A stretch of 47,453 nucleotides of DNA from an uncultured Prochlorococcus sp. (GCA_902525585.1 CABZHQ010000013.1:1-47453), one strand, 5' to 3'. Numbered from the stretch's first letter, positions 1 to 10,944 are shown. Made by a program: numbers and translations. The notes: generated from the letters alone by a model not told the origin.

Positions 1-1
1 A

Positions 2-964
2 GCAGTCATTTATGAAAGAACCAGAAAAAATGCAAGTTGTCCTATATGCGTAAACAAAGTTGTTTTTAAAGGTTTTAACGACTTAGAAACAAAGTTTCCA
101 AGTATTGCTGCAGAAGCAGATGGATGGAATCCCTCAAATGAGTTGTTTGGATCTTATAAAAGGAAATCATGGGTGTGTATTAAAGGGCATAAATGGAAAA
201 CAACTATTATTTCCAGAACACAATCTGAATCTCAATGTCCTATTTGTACAAATCAACAATTATTAATAGGAACAAATGATCTAAAATCCCAATTCCCAGA
301 AATTGCGGCGGAGGCAGATGGGTGGGATCCTTCAAAATTTCATTCTGGTAGTTCCATAACAAAATCATGGAAATGTAAATTAGGACATACATGGAAAGCA
401 CTAATATTTGCACGAACAAAAAGGGGGACAAAATGTCCGTATTGTTCTAACAAAAAGGTATGGAGTGGTTTTAATGATTTAAAAACAAAATTTCCAGAAA
501 TTGCTGCAGAAGCAGATGGGTGGAACCCTTCAAAATATGCTTTCGGTAGTGGCCTCACAAAATCATGGAAATGCAAATTAGGGCATCAATGGAAAACAAG
601 GATTAGTCACAGAACTTCCTTCAATACAGGTTGTCCTTCTTGCGCGGAATATGGATTTAATCCAGAAAGACCAAGTTGGTTTTATTTAATGCAGAGATTT
701 GATAAAGAACAACAATTAGGTATTTCAAATTTTATAGATACAAGAATTAAAGTTCATCAACTAGAGGGTTGGGAGATAATTGAAATTTCAGGACCTCACG
801 ACGGACATAAAGTTTTAGAAACAGAGAAAAAATTAAAATCTTGGTTAAAGAAAGAAATTGGATTAATAAAAGGAACTCATGAAAATTGGTATCAATCAAA
901 TTTAAAGATAAATTCCTTAAAAGAATTAAAAGAAAAAAGCGGTATTAAAATCGACATTTTTTAA
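2..964 (+). CDS. Cys-pair repeat protein with possible GIY-YIG-like C-terminus (5' partial)
   Basis: The reading frame is open back to the left edge of the window, so the ATG at 143 is probably internal. At least three copies of a module of about 70 residues are visible, each with W-x-C-x3-GH-x-W, then RT and CPxC, then G-x-NDL-x3-FP-x-IAAEADGW-x-PS. The paired Cys/His pattern fits the repeated zinc-ribbon/treble-clef family known as DUF4379. The last 90 or so residues carry a YLM...LGIS...R...H pattern and a downstream ETEKKLKSWL helix, which resembles the core and catalytic Glu of GIY-YIG nucleases; that match is by eye and tentative. The protein may be a DNA-binding nuclease of an accessory element. 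It converges on argJ and no homologue of it is seen elsewhere in the window. The function is inferred, not shown. Confidence 0.75.
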   Translation, partial: AVIYERTRKNASCPICVNKVVFKGFNDLETKFPSIAAEADGWNPSNELFGSYKRKSWVCIKGHKWKTTIISRTQSESQCPICTNQQLLIGTNDLKSQFPEIAAEADGWDPSKFHSGSSITKSWKCKLGHTWKALIFARTKRGTKCPYCSNKKVWSGFNDLKTKFPEIAAEADGWNPSKYAFGSGLTKSWKCKLGHQWKTRISHRTSFNTGCPSCAEYGFNPERPSWFYLMQRFDKEQQLGISNFIDTRIKVHQLEGWEIIEISGPHDGHKVLETEKKLKSWLKKEIGLIKGTHENWYQSNLKINSLKELKEKSGIKIDIF

Positions 965-983
965 AAATAATAATGTAGAAATC

Positions 984-1005
984 TAGTGGTATTTTAGTGG
1001 TATCT
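984..1005. repeat. Tandem 11-bp direct repeat beside argJ 3' end
   Basis: Two adjacent 11-mers, TAGTGGTATTT and TAGTGGTATCT, differ at one base and end 46 bp from the argJ stop codon. Spacing and unit length resemble the 11-mers next to the guaA 3' end further along. A third, looser match (AGGTGGTATAT) overlaps the argJ stop itself. They could be recombinase arm-type sites; this is inference. Confidence 0.45.
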
Positions 1006-1051
1006 CGTTTATAGTATCCTTGTAATCGACTGTGCCAGAACGGATTTGGGG

Positions 1052-2290
1052 TTAGGTGGTATATTCGCTATTTATTTCAACATATTTTTTAGAAAGATCG
1101 CACCCCCAAGCTGTGCCTTTTGATTCGCCAGAATTTAGATTAATCGTAATTTTTACAATATCATCTACTAAATATCTACCTTTCATTCTGGACTTAATAT
1201 AGTCTGTGACTTTTTGTGGATCATATTTATTTAACTTGCCGTTTGCCAAAATCTGAGCGTTTCCTATATACAAGTCAACGTGATTTAAATTAAATTTAAC
1301 TCCAGAATTACCTGCAGCAGAAATGATTCGTCCCCAATTCGGATCACAACCATGTATCGCAGTTTTTACCAAGGCAGAATTACAAATAGATTTCGCGAGC
1401 ATAATTGCATCATCTGTAGTTTTTGCTCCTTGAACCAAAACTTCTAATAAACAATTTGCTCCCTCTCCATCCCTCGCAATATTTTTTGCCAAGTTCTGAC
1501 ATACAATATCAATCCCTTCTTGGATAATTGGAAAAAACCTTTTTTCAATTTTCTCTCCTGCATTTATTCCAACAAAAGAATCATTTGTGCTTGTCTCTCC
1601 ATCAACCGATATTGCATTAAAAGATTTTTGAACCGCAATAGCAATCATTTTGTCCCATTCTTCTTTTTGAATACCCGCATCACAGGTTAGAAAAGCAAGC
1701 ATTGTAGCCATGTTGGGGTAAATCATTCCTGAACCTTTTGCAAATCCTGCTATTTTTATTTTTCTACCTTGAATAATCGTCTCTATTGACACTTTTTTCA
1801 AAGTCAAATCAGTAGTTAAAATTGCTTCTGCTGCATTTTCAAAATTATTATCCTTTAAATCACTAACTAAATTCGGTAGATTTTTTACTAGTTCATTTAT
1901 TTGTATTGGAACACCAATTACACCAGTTGAGCACATTAAAACTTCTTCTTCTTTTATTCCTAAAAGTTCCGCAATCTTTCCTGTAGCAATTTGCAAATGT
2001 TGAATGCCAAGATCTCCTGTGCAGGCATTTGCTTGACCAGAATTAATTAGTATTGCTCTTACAAAGCCTGAAGTTGTTGTAATCCTTTCCTCACAAATAT
2101 CCACACAAGAAGCGCGAACTATTGATTGGGTAAACATCCCACTAAAAATACTTCCTTCTGGAGCGAGTATTAGTGCTAAATCCTTTTTTTGAGAAGCTTT
2201 TAAACCAGCAGATATCCCAGCGAAAAGAAACCCCTTAGGTGTTACCTTACTGTCATCAACAAACGACCAATTGGAATCTAACTGGCTCAA
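1052..2290 (-). CDS. argJ: Bifunctional glutamate N-acetyltransferase / amino-acid acetyltransferase ArgJ
   Basis: ArgJ moves the acetyl group from N-acetylornithine to glutamate in the cyclic arginine pathway; bifunctional forms also use acetyl-CoA. The 412-aa length is normal. The self-cleavage site is visible as ATML, with Thr196 becoming the N-terminal nucleophile of the beta chain. The conserved NSGQANACTG block (83-92) and STGVIG (121-126, oxyanion-hole region) are intact. It is divergent from coaE, with about 75 bp between them that must hold both promoters. Its 3' end borders an accessory segment with tandem 11-mers. I cannot tell mono- from bifunctional activity from sequence alone. 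Confidence 0.96.
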   Translation of the reverse strand: MSQLDSNWSFVDDSKVTPKGFLFAGISAGLKASQKKDLALILAPEGSIFSGMFTQSIVRASCVDICEERITTTSGFVRAILINSGQANACTGDLGIQHLQIATGKIAELLGIKEEEVLMCSTGVIGVPIQINELVKNLPNLVSDLKDNNFENAAEAILTTDLTLKKVSIETIIQGRKIKIAGFAKGSGMIYPNMATMLAFLTCDAGIQKEEWDKMIAIAVQKSFNAISVDGETSTNDSFVGINAGEKIEKRFFPIIQEGIDIVCQNLAKNIARDGEGANCLLEVLVQGAKTTDDAIMLAKSICNSALVKTAIHGCDPNWGRIISAAGNSGVKFNLNHVDLYIGNAQILANGKLNKYDPQKVTDYIKSRMKGRYLVDDIVKITINLNSGESKGTAWGCDLSKKYVEINSEYTT

Positions 2291-2366
2291 ACTTTTTGGT
2301 ATTTTAATTCATACTAACTACTCTTTAATACTAAAGACACTAAGTAATTAGATTATTATTAATTAT

Positions 2367-2984
2367 ATGGATATTCTTCAAAAATTAAAAAACAACCAAA
2401 GAAGAATTGGTTTAACAGGTGGTATTGCAAGTGGGAAGACAACCATAACTAATTACATTAGAAAACATAAAAACATACCAATATTAGATGCAGATCATTT
2501 TTCAAGAGAATTAATCAAACCAAATACATATGGATATAAGAAAATTTTAGATTATTTTGGAAATAAAATTATTGATAATAAAAGCAACTCAGAAAGGGAA
2601 ATAAACAGAAAACTTTTAAGGAACATTATTTTTAAACATTCAGCAAGCAAGGAATGGATTGAAAAACTTCTTCACCCCTTAATTAAAGAAAGAATGATAA
2701 AAGAATGCAGTCAATACAGAAATAATCAAACTATAGTATTGGCTATTCCATTATTGTTTGAAGCAAAATTTGAAGATATTTGCACTGAAATATGGTTAGT
2801 TAAATGTCCTAAAGAACTACAAAAAAAAAGACTTATTACAAGAGATAAAATTAGCGAAAAAGAAGCATATGAATTAATAAATTTTCAATTAAGTTTTGAA
2901 GAAAAAAGAAAATTTTCAGATATTATTTTAGATAATTCGGATGATCAAAATAAATGGATAAATACAATAAAAGAGCTTCTTTAA
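2367..2984 (+). CDS. coaE: Dephospho-CoA kinase CoaE
   Basis: CoaE phosphorylates the ribose 3'-OH of dephospho-CoA, the last step of coenzyme A synthesis. The P-loop GLTGGIASGKTT lies at residues 15-26, and the DAD motif (LDADHFSREL) and the LVKCP...RL lid region follow as expected. At 205 aa it has the family's usual size. It runs tail to tail with gatB with only 3 bp between the stop codons. Confidence 0.95.
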   Translation: MDILQKLKNNQRRIGLTGGIASGKTTITNYIRKHKNIPILDADHFSRELIKPNTYGYKKILDYFGNKIIDNKSNSEREINRKLLRNIIFKHSASKEWIEKLLHPLIKERMIKECSQYRNNQTIVLAIPLLFEAKFEDICTEIWLVKCPKELQKKRLITRDKISEKEAYELINFQLSFEEKRKFSDIILDNSDDQNKWINTIKELL

Positions 2985-2987
2985 GCT

Positions 2988-4460
2988 TTAGCTATTCAAT
3001 TTTTCCATAAGAAGTTTATTTGCAAGTTTCGGGTCAGCTTTACCTTTTGTTCTTTTCATAAGTTGACCAACAAAAAAACCAAGTAACTTAGTTTTGCCAT
3101 TTTTAAATGCTTGAACTTCATTTGGATGTTCATTTATCAGTTCATCAATTATTGGTAAAATACTTGAAGAATCAGATATCATTGCCAACCCTTTTTCTTC
3201 AACTAATTTTTTCGGAGAAATATTTTTTTGAATAAGTTCAGGTAAAATTTCTTTAGCAATTTTTCCACTAATTATATTTTTTGAAATCATATTAATCATT
3301 TCAGCAAGATTCTCAGGACTAAGCTTTGATTCACTAAAACTTAGTTTGTTTGATTTTAAATAGCCCACAATATCACTTGTTACCCAATTTGAAGCTAGTT
3401 TGGCCTCAGCACCATTTACTACTGTTTCTTCAAAAAAGTTTGCCATGCTTATTTCATCAGAAATTACCCTTGCATCATATGCAGACAACCCAAATTGACT
3501 TACGTATTTATTTCTTTTCTGTGAAGGTAATTCTGGTAGTTCTTTAAACCATATTTCTTGTTGGGCTTTAGTTATTTCAATTGGGCCTAAGTCAGGATCA
3601 GGAAAATATCTATAGTCACTACTACCTTCTTTTAATCTCATACTTTTCGTTAATTGCTTAGCTTCATCCCATAACCTTGTTTCTTGGAGAATTTTTCCTC
3701 CATTTTCATAAACTTCTATTTGTCTGGCTATTTCATAATCACAAGCCTTTTGAATTGCAGAAAATGAATTCATATTTTTTATTTCCACTTTGGTACCAAA
3801 AGGAGCATTAGGTCCTTTTCTAACTGAAATATTGACATCACAGCGTAATGAACCCTCTTGCATATTTCCGTCTGATACCCCTAGATATCTAACTGTTCTT
3901 CTAATCTCTGAAGCATATTCAGACGCCTCTTTACCTGATCTAATATCTGGTTTACTTACAATCTCACAAAGTGCTATTCCGGCACGATTGTAATCAACTA
4001 AAGAATACTTAGAGCCAGCTAATCTATCACTTCCTGAATGGACTAGTTTTCCGGCGTCTTCTTCCATATGTAGCCTTTCTATACCAATTTTTTTGATATA
4101 GGGTTCCTTGTCCTTTTCAATTATTTCAACCTCTAACCAACCATTTTCAGCTAATGGCTCATCAAATTGTGAAATTTGATAATTTTTAGGCAGATCAGGA
4201 TAAAAATATTGTTTTCTATCAAATTTACAATGTTCTGCAACGTTTAAATTTAATGCTAACGAAGTTTTTACAGCATACTCAAGAACAGTCTCGTTCAAGA
4301 CTGGAAGAGTTCCTGGTAACCCGCAAACTACAGGATCTATATGAGTATTAGGTGCATCTCCAAAAGCTGTTGACGCAGATGTGAATATTTTACTTTTCGT
4401 ATTAAGCTGTACATGAGTTTCCAAACCAATCACAGCTTCCCAAGATTCCAAATTGTTCAT
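2988..4460 (-). CDS. gatB: Asp-tRNA(Asn)/Glu-tRNA(Gln) amidotransferase subunit B
   Basis: GatB is the kinase and tRNA-binding subunit of GatCAB, which converts mischarged Glu-tRNA(Gln) (and Asp-tRNA(Asn)) to the correct amide form. Signatures are WEAVIGLETHVQLNTKSKIF near the start, DYNRAGI...EIVSKPDIRS and DYRYFPDPDLGP in the middle, and the YqeY-like C-terminal tail domain. The frame is open to a Met at 4517, but I place the start at 4460: this gives the normal ~490 aa and puts the family's N-terminus two or three residues in, with a weak AAGAGA upstream. The other subunits are not nearby. It diverges from thiO. Confidence 0.95.
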   Translation of the reverse strand: MNNLESWEAVIGLETHVQLNTKSKIFTSASTAFGDAPNTHIDPVVCGLPGTLPVLNETVLEYAVKTSLALNLNVAEHCKFDRKQYFYPDLPKNYQISQFDEPLAENGWLEVEIIEKDKEPYIKKIGIERLHMEEDAGKLVHSGSDRLAGSKYSLVDYNRAGIALCEIVSKPDIRSGKEASEYASEIRRTVRYLGVSDGNMQEGSLRCDVNISVRKGPNAPFGTKVEIKNMNSFSAIQKACDYEIARQIEVYENGGKILQETRLWDEAKQLTKSMRLKEGSSDYRYFPDPDLGPIEITKAQQEIWFKELPELPSQKRNKYVSQFGLSAYDARVISDEISMANFFEETVVNGAEAKLASNWVTSDIVGYLKSNKLSFSESKLSPENLAEMINMISKNIISGKIAKEILPELIQKNISPKKLVEEKGLAMISDSSSILPIIDELINEHPNEVQAFKNGKTKLLGFFVGQLMKRTKGKADPKLANKLLMEKLNS

Positions 4461-4539
4461 TATTAAAAGTCTCTTTATTAATATTATTGGATATAAAGGA
4501 AAAGAGGACCAAAACAAAAATAAAAATATTAATTTTTAA

Positions 4540-5649
4540 ATGGCACAAGAAACCAAAAATTCAATATTAATCATTGGAGGTGGACTGTTAGGTTTATCTA
4601 TTGCTTATGAATTTTCCAGAAATAACTTCAAAGTTTTAGTTTTAAGCAAAAACAGAAATGAATCAGCTGGATTTGTTGCTGCAGGAATGTTAGCTACTCA
4701 TGCCGAAGGGCTCGAAGATGAATTACTAAAATTTGGCCAAGAAAGTCAAAATCTAATTCCAAAGTGGATAAAAAGTATTGAACAAGATAGTAATATTAAA
4801 TGCGGTTTAAGAAAATGTGGCATAGTAGTTCCTTTTAAAAACAAAGAAGATCTTGAAAAATTTCCCACTTATGAATATGGAAAATATTTAAATCACAAAG
4901 ATCTTCAAACAGAAATTAATGGAATGAATTCTATTTGGAAACATGGTTTACTTTTTGAACAAGATGGTCAAATAGATAACCGAAGAAGACTGATGCGTGC
5001 TCTTGAGAGAGCATGCTCCTTGCATGGAGTCGAATTTCAAGAGGGATCAGAAGTAGAGGATTTGACATTCGAAAAAAACAAAGTTACAGGCGCAACAGTT
5101 GTATGTGCCACTGGGGAAATAAAAAAAATTAACTGCGAAAAAGCAATTATATGCAGCGGTGCTTGGAGTAAAAAGATTTTTAATAAGATTCCAGTCTTTC
5201 CTGTAAAAGGACAAATGCTATCAATACAAGGTCCAACAAATTTTTTGAAAAGAGTTATTTTTGGTCCAAAAACTTATCTAGTTCCCCGTGATGATGGACT
5301 TATTATAGTTGGAGCGACAGTTGAAAAAGATTCAAAATTTAATCAGGGTAATACTCCTAATGGAATAAAACAACTGCAAGAAGGCATTCGCTCCTTATTG
5401 CCAGAAGCTATTAATTGGCCACAAATGGAACATTGGTGGGGTTTTAGACCTTCCACACCAGATCTAAAACCAATAATTGGAAAATCAAAAATTGAAAATC
5501 TTTTTATAGCTACAGGACATTACAGAAATGGAGTTTTATTTTCTGCAATAACAAGTGATCTTCTTTTGAAAATAGTTCAAAATAAAAATCTCAAAGAAAT
5601 AGAAAAAAGCTTTTTAGAAAAATTTAGTTTAGATAGATTTGCGATTTAA
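4540..5649 (+). CDS. thiO: FAD-dependent glycine oxidase, ThiO-like
   Basis: A DAO-family flavoprotein. An N-terminal dinucleotide-binding GGGLLGLS motif follows a hydrophobic beta strand (residues 8-20), and the C-terminal ATGHYRNGVLF segment is characteristic of ThiO. ThiO oxidises glycine to the imine needed for the thiazole ring of thiamine in aerobic bacteria. The 369-aa length is normal. It is divergent from gatB and ends 3 bp from the ndk stop. Another DAO-family amino-acid oxidase is possible, but the C-terminal motif and the presence of thiL in this window favour ThiO. Confidence 0.88.
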   Translation: MAQETKNSILIIGGGLLGLSIAYEFSRNNFKVLVLSKNRNESAGFVAAGMLATHAEGLEDELLKFGQESQNLIPKWIKSIEQDSNIKCGLRKCGIVVPFKNKEDLEKFPTYEYGKYLNHKDLQTEINGMNSIWKHGLLFEQDGQIDNRRRLMRALERACSLHGVEFQEGSEVEDLTFEKNKVTGATVVCATGEIKKINCEKAIICSGAWSKKIFNKIPVFPVKGQMLSIQGPTNFLKRVIFGPKTYLVPRDDGLIIVGATVEKDSKFNQGNTPNGIKQLQEGIRSLLPEAINWPQMEHWWGFRPSTPDLKPIIGKSKIENLFIATGHYRNGVLFSAITSDLLLKIVQNKNLKEIEKSFLEKFSLDRFAI

Positions 5650-5652
5650 ATT

Positions 5653-6111
5653 CTAATTTTCAGATCGCCATTTCGAATCAGAAGTTTCCCACTCACATAA
5701 TTCCTCTTCGTTAAACCAAAGATCGATTTCAAATTTTGCTGTATCTTCTCCATCAGAACCATGAATAATATTCCTCCCAATATCAATAGCTAAATCACCT
5801 CTAATTGTTCCAGGCTCTGCTTCCAGAGGTTTTGTTGCACCTATTAGTTTTCTTGCACTCAAAATAACTCCTTCGCCTTCCCACACCATTGCTACAACAG
5901 GACCACTTGAAATAAAGTCTACTAAATCACCAAAAAAGGGTCTTTCTCTATGTACTCCATAATGATTTTGAGCAAGTTCTTTTGAAGGAATTAATTGCTT
6001 TAATCCAACCAATTTAAATCCTTTTTTTTCAAATCTGCCAATAATCTCAGAAACATATCCTCTTTGAACTCCATCTGGTTTAATTGCAATAAAGGTTCTC
6101 TCTTTGGTCAT
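5653..6111 (-). CDS. ndk: Nucleoside diphosphate kinase
   Basis: Ndk transfers the gamma-phosphate of ATP to other NDPs through a phosphohistidine. The catalytic His is His117 in NIIHGSD, preceded by [14 protein letters not shown]; the N-terminal [15 protein letters not shown] is the classic opening. The 152-aa length is typical. It faces speA head to head across about 120 bp and abuts thiO tail to tail. Confidence 0.97.
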   Translation of the reverse strand: MTKERTFIAIKPDGVQRGYVSEIIGRFEKKGFKLVGLKQLIPSKELAQNHYGVHRERPFFGDLVDFISSGPVVAMVWEGEGVILSARKLIGATKPLEAEPGTIRGDLAIDIGRNIIHGSDGEDTAKFEIDLWFNEEELCEWETSDSKWRSEN

Positions 6112-6233
6112 TTAGTTAATAATCACTCTATGTATATTCAACTTTTGGGTGGTAACTTGGCAAGTAATCATTAAAATAAAAGATATTGTTTTGAGTTATT
6201 TTCAAAAACATTTATTAATCACTAAGACATAAA

Positions 6234-8180
6234 TTGACCAATTTTGAGCCGAAAAAATTAAAGAATATTTGGACTATTAAAGATAGTATTTCGACTTATA
6301 ACATAGACAAATGGGGAGATAAATATTTTTCTATAAATTCCAAAGGAAATATATCAGTAACTAAAGATATAAAATCTGAAAATAAGATTGATCTTTTTAA
6401 GCTTGCTCAAGAACTTAAGAGTAGAGAAATAAATCCTCCATTAATCATAAGATTTAATGATATCTTGAAAGATCGCATAAATGCATTACATGACTCTTTT
6501 TTTAAAGCAATAAAAACCTATAAATATAAGAATATTTATCAAGGCGTTTTTCCTGTCAAATGTAATCAACAGAAAAATGTCCTAGAAAAGATAATAGAGT
6601 TTGGTAGCCAATGGAATTTTGGTTTAGAAGTGGGAAGTAAATCAGAACTATTAATAGGCCTTGCACTTCTTGAAAACCAAAACTCATTATTAATATGCAA
6701 CGGATATAAAGATAAAAAATATATTGAGATTGCTACTTTAGCCAGAAAACTGGGCAAAAATCCAATAATAGTTATTGAACAACGAGATGAGGTAAAAAGA
6801 ATAATTCAAGTAGTTCAAGAACTTAACGCTACTCCACTGATAGGAATTAGAGCAAAGTTATCAAGTAAAAGTAGCGGTAGGTGGGGTAAATCTATTGGAG
6901 ATAATTCCAAATTTGGATTATCAATCCCAGAAATTATGTTGACAATCAAAGAACTAAAAGAAGCAAATCTTATCAACGAAATGAAATTACTCCATTTTCA
7001 TATAGGCAGTCAAATAAGTGATATTGCTGTGATCAAAGACGCATTACAAGAAGCGAGTCAAATATATGTTGAACTATGCAAACTAGGAGCCCCAATGCAA
7101 TATATCGACGTTGGGGGAGGATTAGGAATAGATTTTGATGGAACTAAAACCTCCTCCAACACCTCTACTAATTATTCGCTTCAAAATTATGCTAACGATG
7201 TAATTGCAACTATTAAGGATTCATGTGAATTAAATAATATCAAGCATCCAACCATAATCTCAGAAAGTGGAAGAGCAATAATTAGTCATTGTTCAGTTTT
7301 AATTTTTAATGTCTTAGGAACAAGCCATGTCAATTCCAAACTAAAAATTTTTGATAAAAAAAATCAACAATTAATAATTTCAAATTTACTTGAAACTTTC
7401 AATGAATTAAAAAAACTTAAAAATAAAAAAATAAATTTATCTCAAATAATTGAACTATGGAATGATGCAAAAAAGTTTAAAGAAGATTGCTTAGTCGCTT
7501 TTAGATTAGGATTTTTAAGTTTGGCAGAAAGAGCTTATGCCGAAGAACTTACTTGGGCTTGTGCAAAAGAAATTTCTAATAACCTGAATAATGATGAAAT
7601 TAATCACCCTGATTTATCTGAAATTACAGAAACTCTTGCATCAACTTATTATGCAAATTTATCTATCTTTAAATCTATTCCCGATAGCTGGGCAATCAAT
7701 CAGATTTTTCCAGTAGTACCAATACATAGGCACTTAGAGGAGCCTTTCTGCAAAGGCAACTTTGCAGATTTAACATGTGATTCAGATGGGAAACTAAATA
7801 ATTTTTTTGATAATGGAAAAATTAAATCATTACTAAATTTGCATAAGCCAGAAGAAGATAAAGATTATCTAATTGGAATTTTTATGACTGGAGCCTATCA
7901 AGAAGCATTAGGAAACTTGCACAATTTATTTGGCAGTACAAACGTTGTTCATATAGATATAAATCAAGAAAATTCATATAAGGTCAAAAATATTATTAAA
8001 GAGGAAAGTAAATCTGAAATTTTGCAATTATTAGATTACAGTTCAGCTTCTTTGGTTGAATCTATAAGAATTAATACTGAATCAGCAATTGATCAAAAAA
8101 AATTAACTATTGAAGAAGCAAGGAAATTAATGGATCAAATCGAAACTAGTCTCAGAAAAAGTAGTTATTTATCAGAATGA
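6234..8180 (+). CDS. speA: Biosynthetic arginine decarboxylase SpeA (TTG start)
   Basis: SpeA decarboxylates arginine to agmatine, the entry to putrescine and spermidine in cyanobacteria. It is a fold-III PLP enzyme: Lys109 in VFPVKCNQ should hold the cofactor, with HFHIGSQ, a glycine-rich DVGGGLGID loop, SESGRAI, and a C-terminal LTCDSDGKL carrying the active-site Cys. The 648 aa match the family. The first plausible start is TTG, since no in-frame ATG precedes the conserved DKWG...YFSIN segment; no strong Shine-Dalgarno is visible. Its last 16 bp overlap the end of alaS, on the opposite strand. Confidence 0.94.
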   Translation: MTNFEPKKLKNIWTIKDSISTYNIDKWGDKYFSINSKGNISVTKDIKSENKIDLFKLAQELKSREINPPLIIRFNDILKDRINALHDSFFKAIKTYKYKNIYQGVFPVKCNQQKNVLEKIIEFGSQWNFGLEVGSKSELLIGLALLENQNSLLICNGYKDKKYIEIATLARKLGKNPIIVIEQRDEVKRIIQVVQELNATPLIGIRAKLSSKSSGRWGKSIGDNSKFGLSIPEIMLTIKELKEANLINEMKLLHFHIGSQISDIAVIKDALQEASQIYVELCKLGAPMQYIDVGGGLGIDFDGTKTSSNTSTNYSLQNYANDVIATIKDSCELNNIKHPTIISESGRAIISHCSVLIFNVLGTSHVNSKLKIFDKKNQQLIISNLLETFNELKKLKNKKINLSQIIELWNDAKKFKEDCLVAFRLGFLSLAERAYAEELTWACAKEISNNLNNDEINHPDLSEITETLASTYYANLSIFKSIPDSWAINQIFPVVPIHRHLEEPFCKGNFADLTCDSDGKLNNFFDNGKIKSLLNLHKPEEDKDYLIGIFMTGAYQEALGNLHNLFGSTNVVHIDINQENSYKVKNIIKEESKSEILQLLDYSSASLVESIRINTESAIDQKKLTIEEARKLMDQIETSLRKSSYLSE

Positions 8181-10825
8181 CTATCTAATGTTTTTTGCAA
8201 ATAATTTTTAGCATAATCTAAAGCATCACTTAACTTATCAATATCTTTAGCACCTGCTTGAGCTAAGTTAGGCTTTCCTCCTCCTCCTCCCGAACAAATT
8301 CTTGCAATCTCATTGATTAATTTACCTGCATGCAATCCTATTTTTACTGCATCATCACCTAAAGAAACTGCAAATAACAACTTTCTATTTTCTGGATTTG
8401 GTATCCCCCCAAGAATCACTATTGCTTTATTTCCTAAATGAGAAGTTAAATTAAGTGCTGCTGATTGCAATGAATTCCCATCTAATCCATCAATCTGATT
8501 TACCAAAATTGAAAAAGAATTTACTATTTCTGCGGAAGATTTTATAGAAGAGTATTTAATATATGCAATTTCATCTTTCATTTTTTGTATCTCTTTCTTC
8601 TTATTAATAAGCTCTGCTTGCAAATTATTAACCCTTTCAAAAAGTTGATTAGGATTTGCCTTTAACAAATCACTTAATTGATTTACTAAAGCATTTCTAT
8701 CACTGAAATATTCTAATGCTGATTGGCCTGATAATGCTTCGATTCTTCGTACTCCGGCTGAGATTCCTTCCTCACTAATTATTTTGAAAGAACCTAATTC
8801 GGATGTAGTTTTAACATGTGTGCCACCACAAAGTTCCATTGAAACTCCTGGTACATTAACAACGCGCACTTCATCATCATATTTTTCTCCAAACATGGCG
8901 ACTGCTCCCTTTTCAAGAGCCTCACTCTTAGACATATTTTTTATTTCTAGGGCATGATTTTCCATAATCCAAGAGTTAACTAAAGTCTCAATCTTAGAAA
9001 TTTGATCTTTAGAAATAGAATTAGAGGAATTAAAGTCAAATCGTAATTTATTAAAAGCTACTAATGAACCTTTTTGTCCAACACTTTCATTAACAACTGA
9101 TTTAAGTGCAGATTGTAATAAATGAGTAGCTGTATGATTTGCAGCAGCCTTAGCTCTATTAGAGGAGCTAACATTAGTCTTAACTTTTTGTCCAATAGTT
9201 AATATTCCTTTTTTTATCGTTCCATAATGTAAAAAAACATTTTTCTTTCGCACAACATTATCAACCAAGACCTCTACATCTTTTGAAAATATCGTTCCAA
9301 TATCACCAACTTGCCCGCCAGATTCTCCATAAAAAGTTGTCTGATCAAGAACAATTAAAACTTTCTGACCTTCACTTGCTTGCTTAACTAATGTTGAATC
9401 CAAAAATATACCCTTTATTTCAGCTTCGGAAATGAGTGACTCATAACCATTAAAAACAGTTTTGTTAAAAAGATCTATTTCTCGCTCTAATGATCCCTCT
9501 AATGTCAAATCAATATTACTTGAAGCAGCTTTAGCTCTGTCTTTTTGTGCATTCATTTCTTCTTCAAAACCCTTTATATCTACACTGATACTATTTTCTT
9601 CAGCAATTTCTACAGTAAGTTCTAAAGGAAATCCATAAGTATCATAAAGTTCAAAAGCTTTAAAACCAGAAATTAATTTCTGGCCTGAAGCAATTATCTC
9701 ATCCAGCAATTTCTCTCCTCTTTCAAGAGTTTCCCTAAATCTTATTTCTTCGATTTTTATCTCATTCAAAATTAAATCATTATTATTTTTTAAATCAGGA
9801 TAATTATTTTGCATTAAATTGATCCCAATAGTAGCAATATGAGGCAAAAATTCATTTGTTATTCCTAATAATCTGCCATGTCTGACCATTCTTCTAATAA
9901 GCCGTCTTAATATATATCCCCTGCCGAGATTACTTGCTGCTACACCATCAGAAATTAAATGAATAACAGCTCTTGTATGATCACCAATGATTTTTAAAGA
10001 AATTTTGTTTTTATCTTCTGTAGAAAAATAATCAATATTTGCAATCTCGCAAATTTTTTGAATGATAGGAAAAATTAAATCTGTCTCATAATTATTTTGC
10101 TTTTTTTGTAGTATTTGAGCCATCCTTTCAAGACCCATTCCTGTATCAATATTTTTAAATTTTAAATCTGTCAATTTTCCATTAGGGCCACGATTATATT
10201 GCATAAAAACAAGATTATAAAATTCAATAAAACGATCTCCATCTTCTAAATCAATATTATGCAAACCCTTTTCGGGATGAAAATCAAAATAAAGTTCTGA
10301 ACAAGGTCCACATGGACCTGTTTTGCCAGATGACCAAAAATTATCTTCTTCACCTAGTTTCACTATCCTATCTGGATGAATACCAATTTCATCTCTCCAA
10401 ATTTTTGCAGACTCTTCGTCTTCGTGAAAAACACTCACAATTATATTTTCAACAGAAATTTGATAAATATTAGTAACTAATTCCCAAGCCCATTGAATAG
10501 CCTCTCGTTTGAAATAATCTCCAAAAGAAAAATTACCAAGCATTTCAAAAAAAGTGTGGTGTCTAGCTGTAACTCCAACGTTTTCTATATCGTTTGTTCT
10601 GATACACTTTTGGCTAGATGTAGCCCTTTTTGATGGTCTTTCTTTTAAACCTAAAAAAACTGGTTTAAAAGGTAGCATTCCAGCAATTGTGAGCATAACC
10701 GTAGGGTCATCTGGAATCAAAGATGCACTTGGAATGATTTTATGTAATTTTTCACTATAAAATTTTAAAAAAGCATTTCTTATTTCATCTCCAGTAACTA
10801 TTTTTTTAATTAGTTGAGATGTCAT
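8165..10825 (-). CDS. alaS: Alanyl-tRNA synthetase
   Basis: AlaRS charges tRNA(Ala). In order: the class II catalytic core with motif 2 region [20 protein letters not shown] (87-106), motif 3 [12 protein letters not shown] (301-312), a FYGESGGQ segment (498-505), the editing domain with HTATH (564-568) and CGGTH (666-670) metal ligands, a coiled coil around 705-735, and a C-Ala domain ending in GGGGGKP. At 886 aa it is full length. It is divergent from the flavodiiron gene, and its 3' end overlaps speA. Confidence 0.97.
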   Translation of the reverse strand: MTSQLIKKIVTGDEIRNAFLKFYSEKLHKIIPSASLIPDDPTVMLTIAGMLPFKPVFLGLKERPSKRATSSQKCIRTNDIENVGVTARHHTFFEMLGNFSFGDYFKREAIQWAWELVTNIYQISVENIIVSVFHEDEESAKIWRDEIGIHPDRIVKLGEEDNFWSSGKTGPCGPCSELYFDFHPEKGLHNIDLEDGDRFIEFYNLVFMQYNRGPNGKLTDLKFKNIDTGMGLERMAQILQKKQNNYETDLIFPIIQKICEIANIDYFSTEDKNKISLKIIGDHTRAVIHLISDGVAASNLGRGYILRRLIRRMVRHGRLLGITNEFLPHIATIGINLMQNNYPDLKNNNDLILNEIKIEEIRFRETLERGEKLLDEIIASGQKLISGFKAFELYDTYGFPLELTVEIAEENSISVDIKGFEEEMNAQKDRAKAASSNIDLTLEGSLEREIDLFNKTVFNGYESLISEAEIKGIFLDSTLVKQASEGQKVLIVLDQTTFYGESGGQVGDIGTIFSKDVEVLVDNVVRKKNVFLHYGTIKKGILTIGQKVKTNVSSSNRAKAAANHTATHLLQSALKSVVNESVGQKGSLVAFNKLRFDFNSSNSISKDQISKIETLVNSWIMENHALEIKNMSKSEALEKGAVAMFGEKYDDEVRVVNVPGVSMELCGGTHVKTTSELGSFKIISEEGISAGVRRIEALSGQSALEYFSDRNALVNQLSDLLKANPNQLFERVNNLQAELINKKKEIQKMKDEIAYIKYSSIKSSAEIVNSFSILVNQIDGLDGNSLQSAALNLTSHLGNKAIVILGGIPNPENRKLLFAVSLGDDAVKIGLHAGKLINEIARICSGGGGGKPNLAQAGAKDIDKLSDALDYAKNYLQKTLDSHSDK

Positions 10826-10944
10826 TTATCAAGAATAAGAAGATTAAAAATTAAAAAAAAGCGTAATTTCGGTTATTTCGCAAAAATAATCACGCGAATT
10901 TATATTCTATATAACTAAAGTTAATTTATAAAGCTAATTATTCT
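10826..10944. promoter_or_regulatory. Divergent promoter region between alaS and the flavodiiron gene
   Basis: This 119-bp spacer must drive two divergent genes. On the plus side TATATTCTATATAACT near 10902-10917 offers -10-like hexamers (TATATT, TATAAC) 25-40 bp upstream of the flavodiiron start. No clear -35 is seen, which is usual for Prochlorococcus promoters. Confidence 0.35.

Noticed and set aside
1006..1051. tRNA gene or tRNA fragment before argJ
   Set aside because: I could not fold a cloverleaf or find a TTCRA T-loop or paired acceptor stem; the repeat structure is explained by the 11-mer doublet.
4461..4517. N-terminal extension of GatB
   Set aside because: The extra 19 residues (MFWSSFPLYP...) are not part of the family and would reach into the divergent promoter region; the internal Met gives the usual N-terminus.
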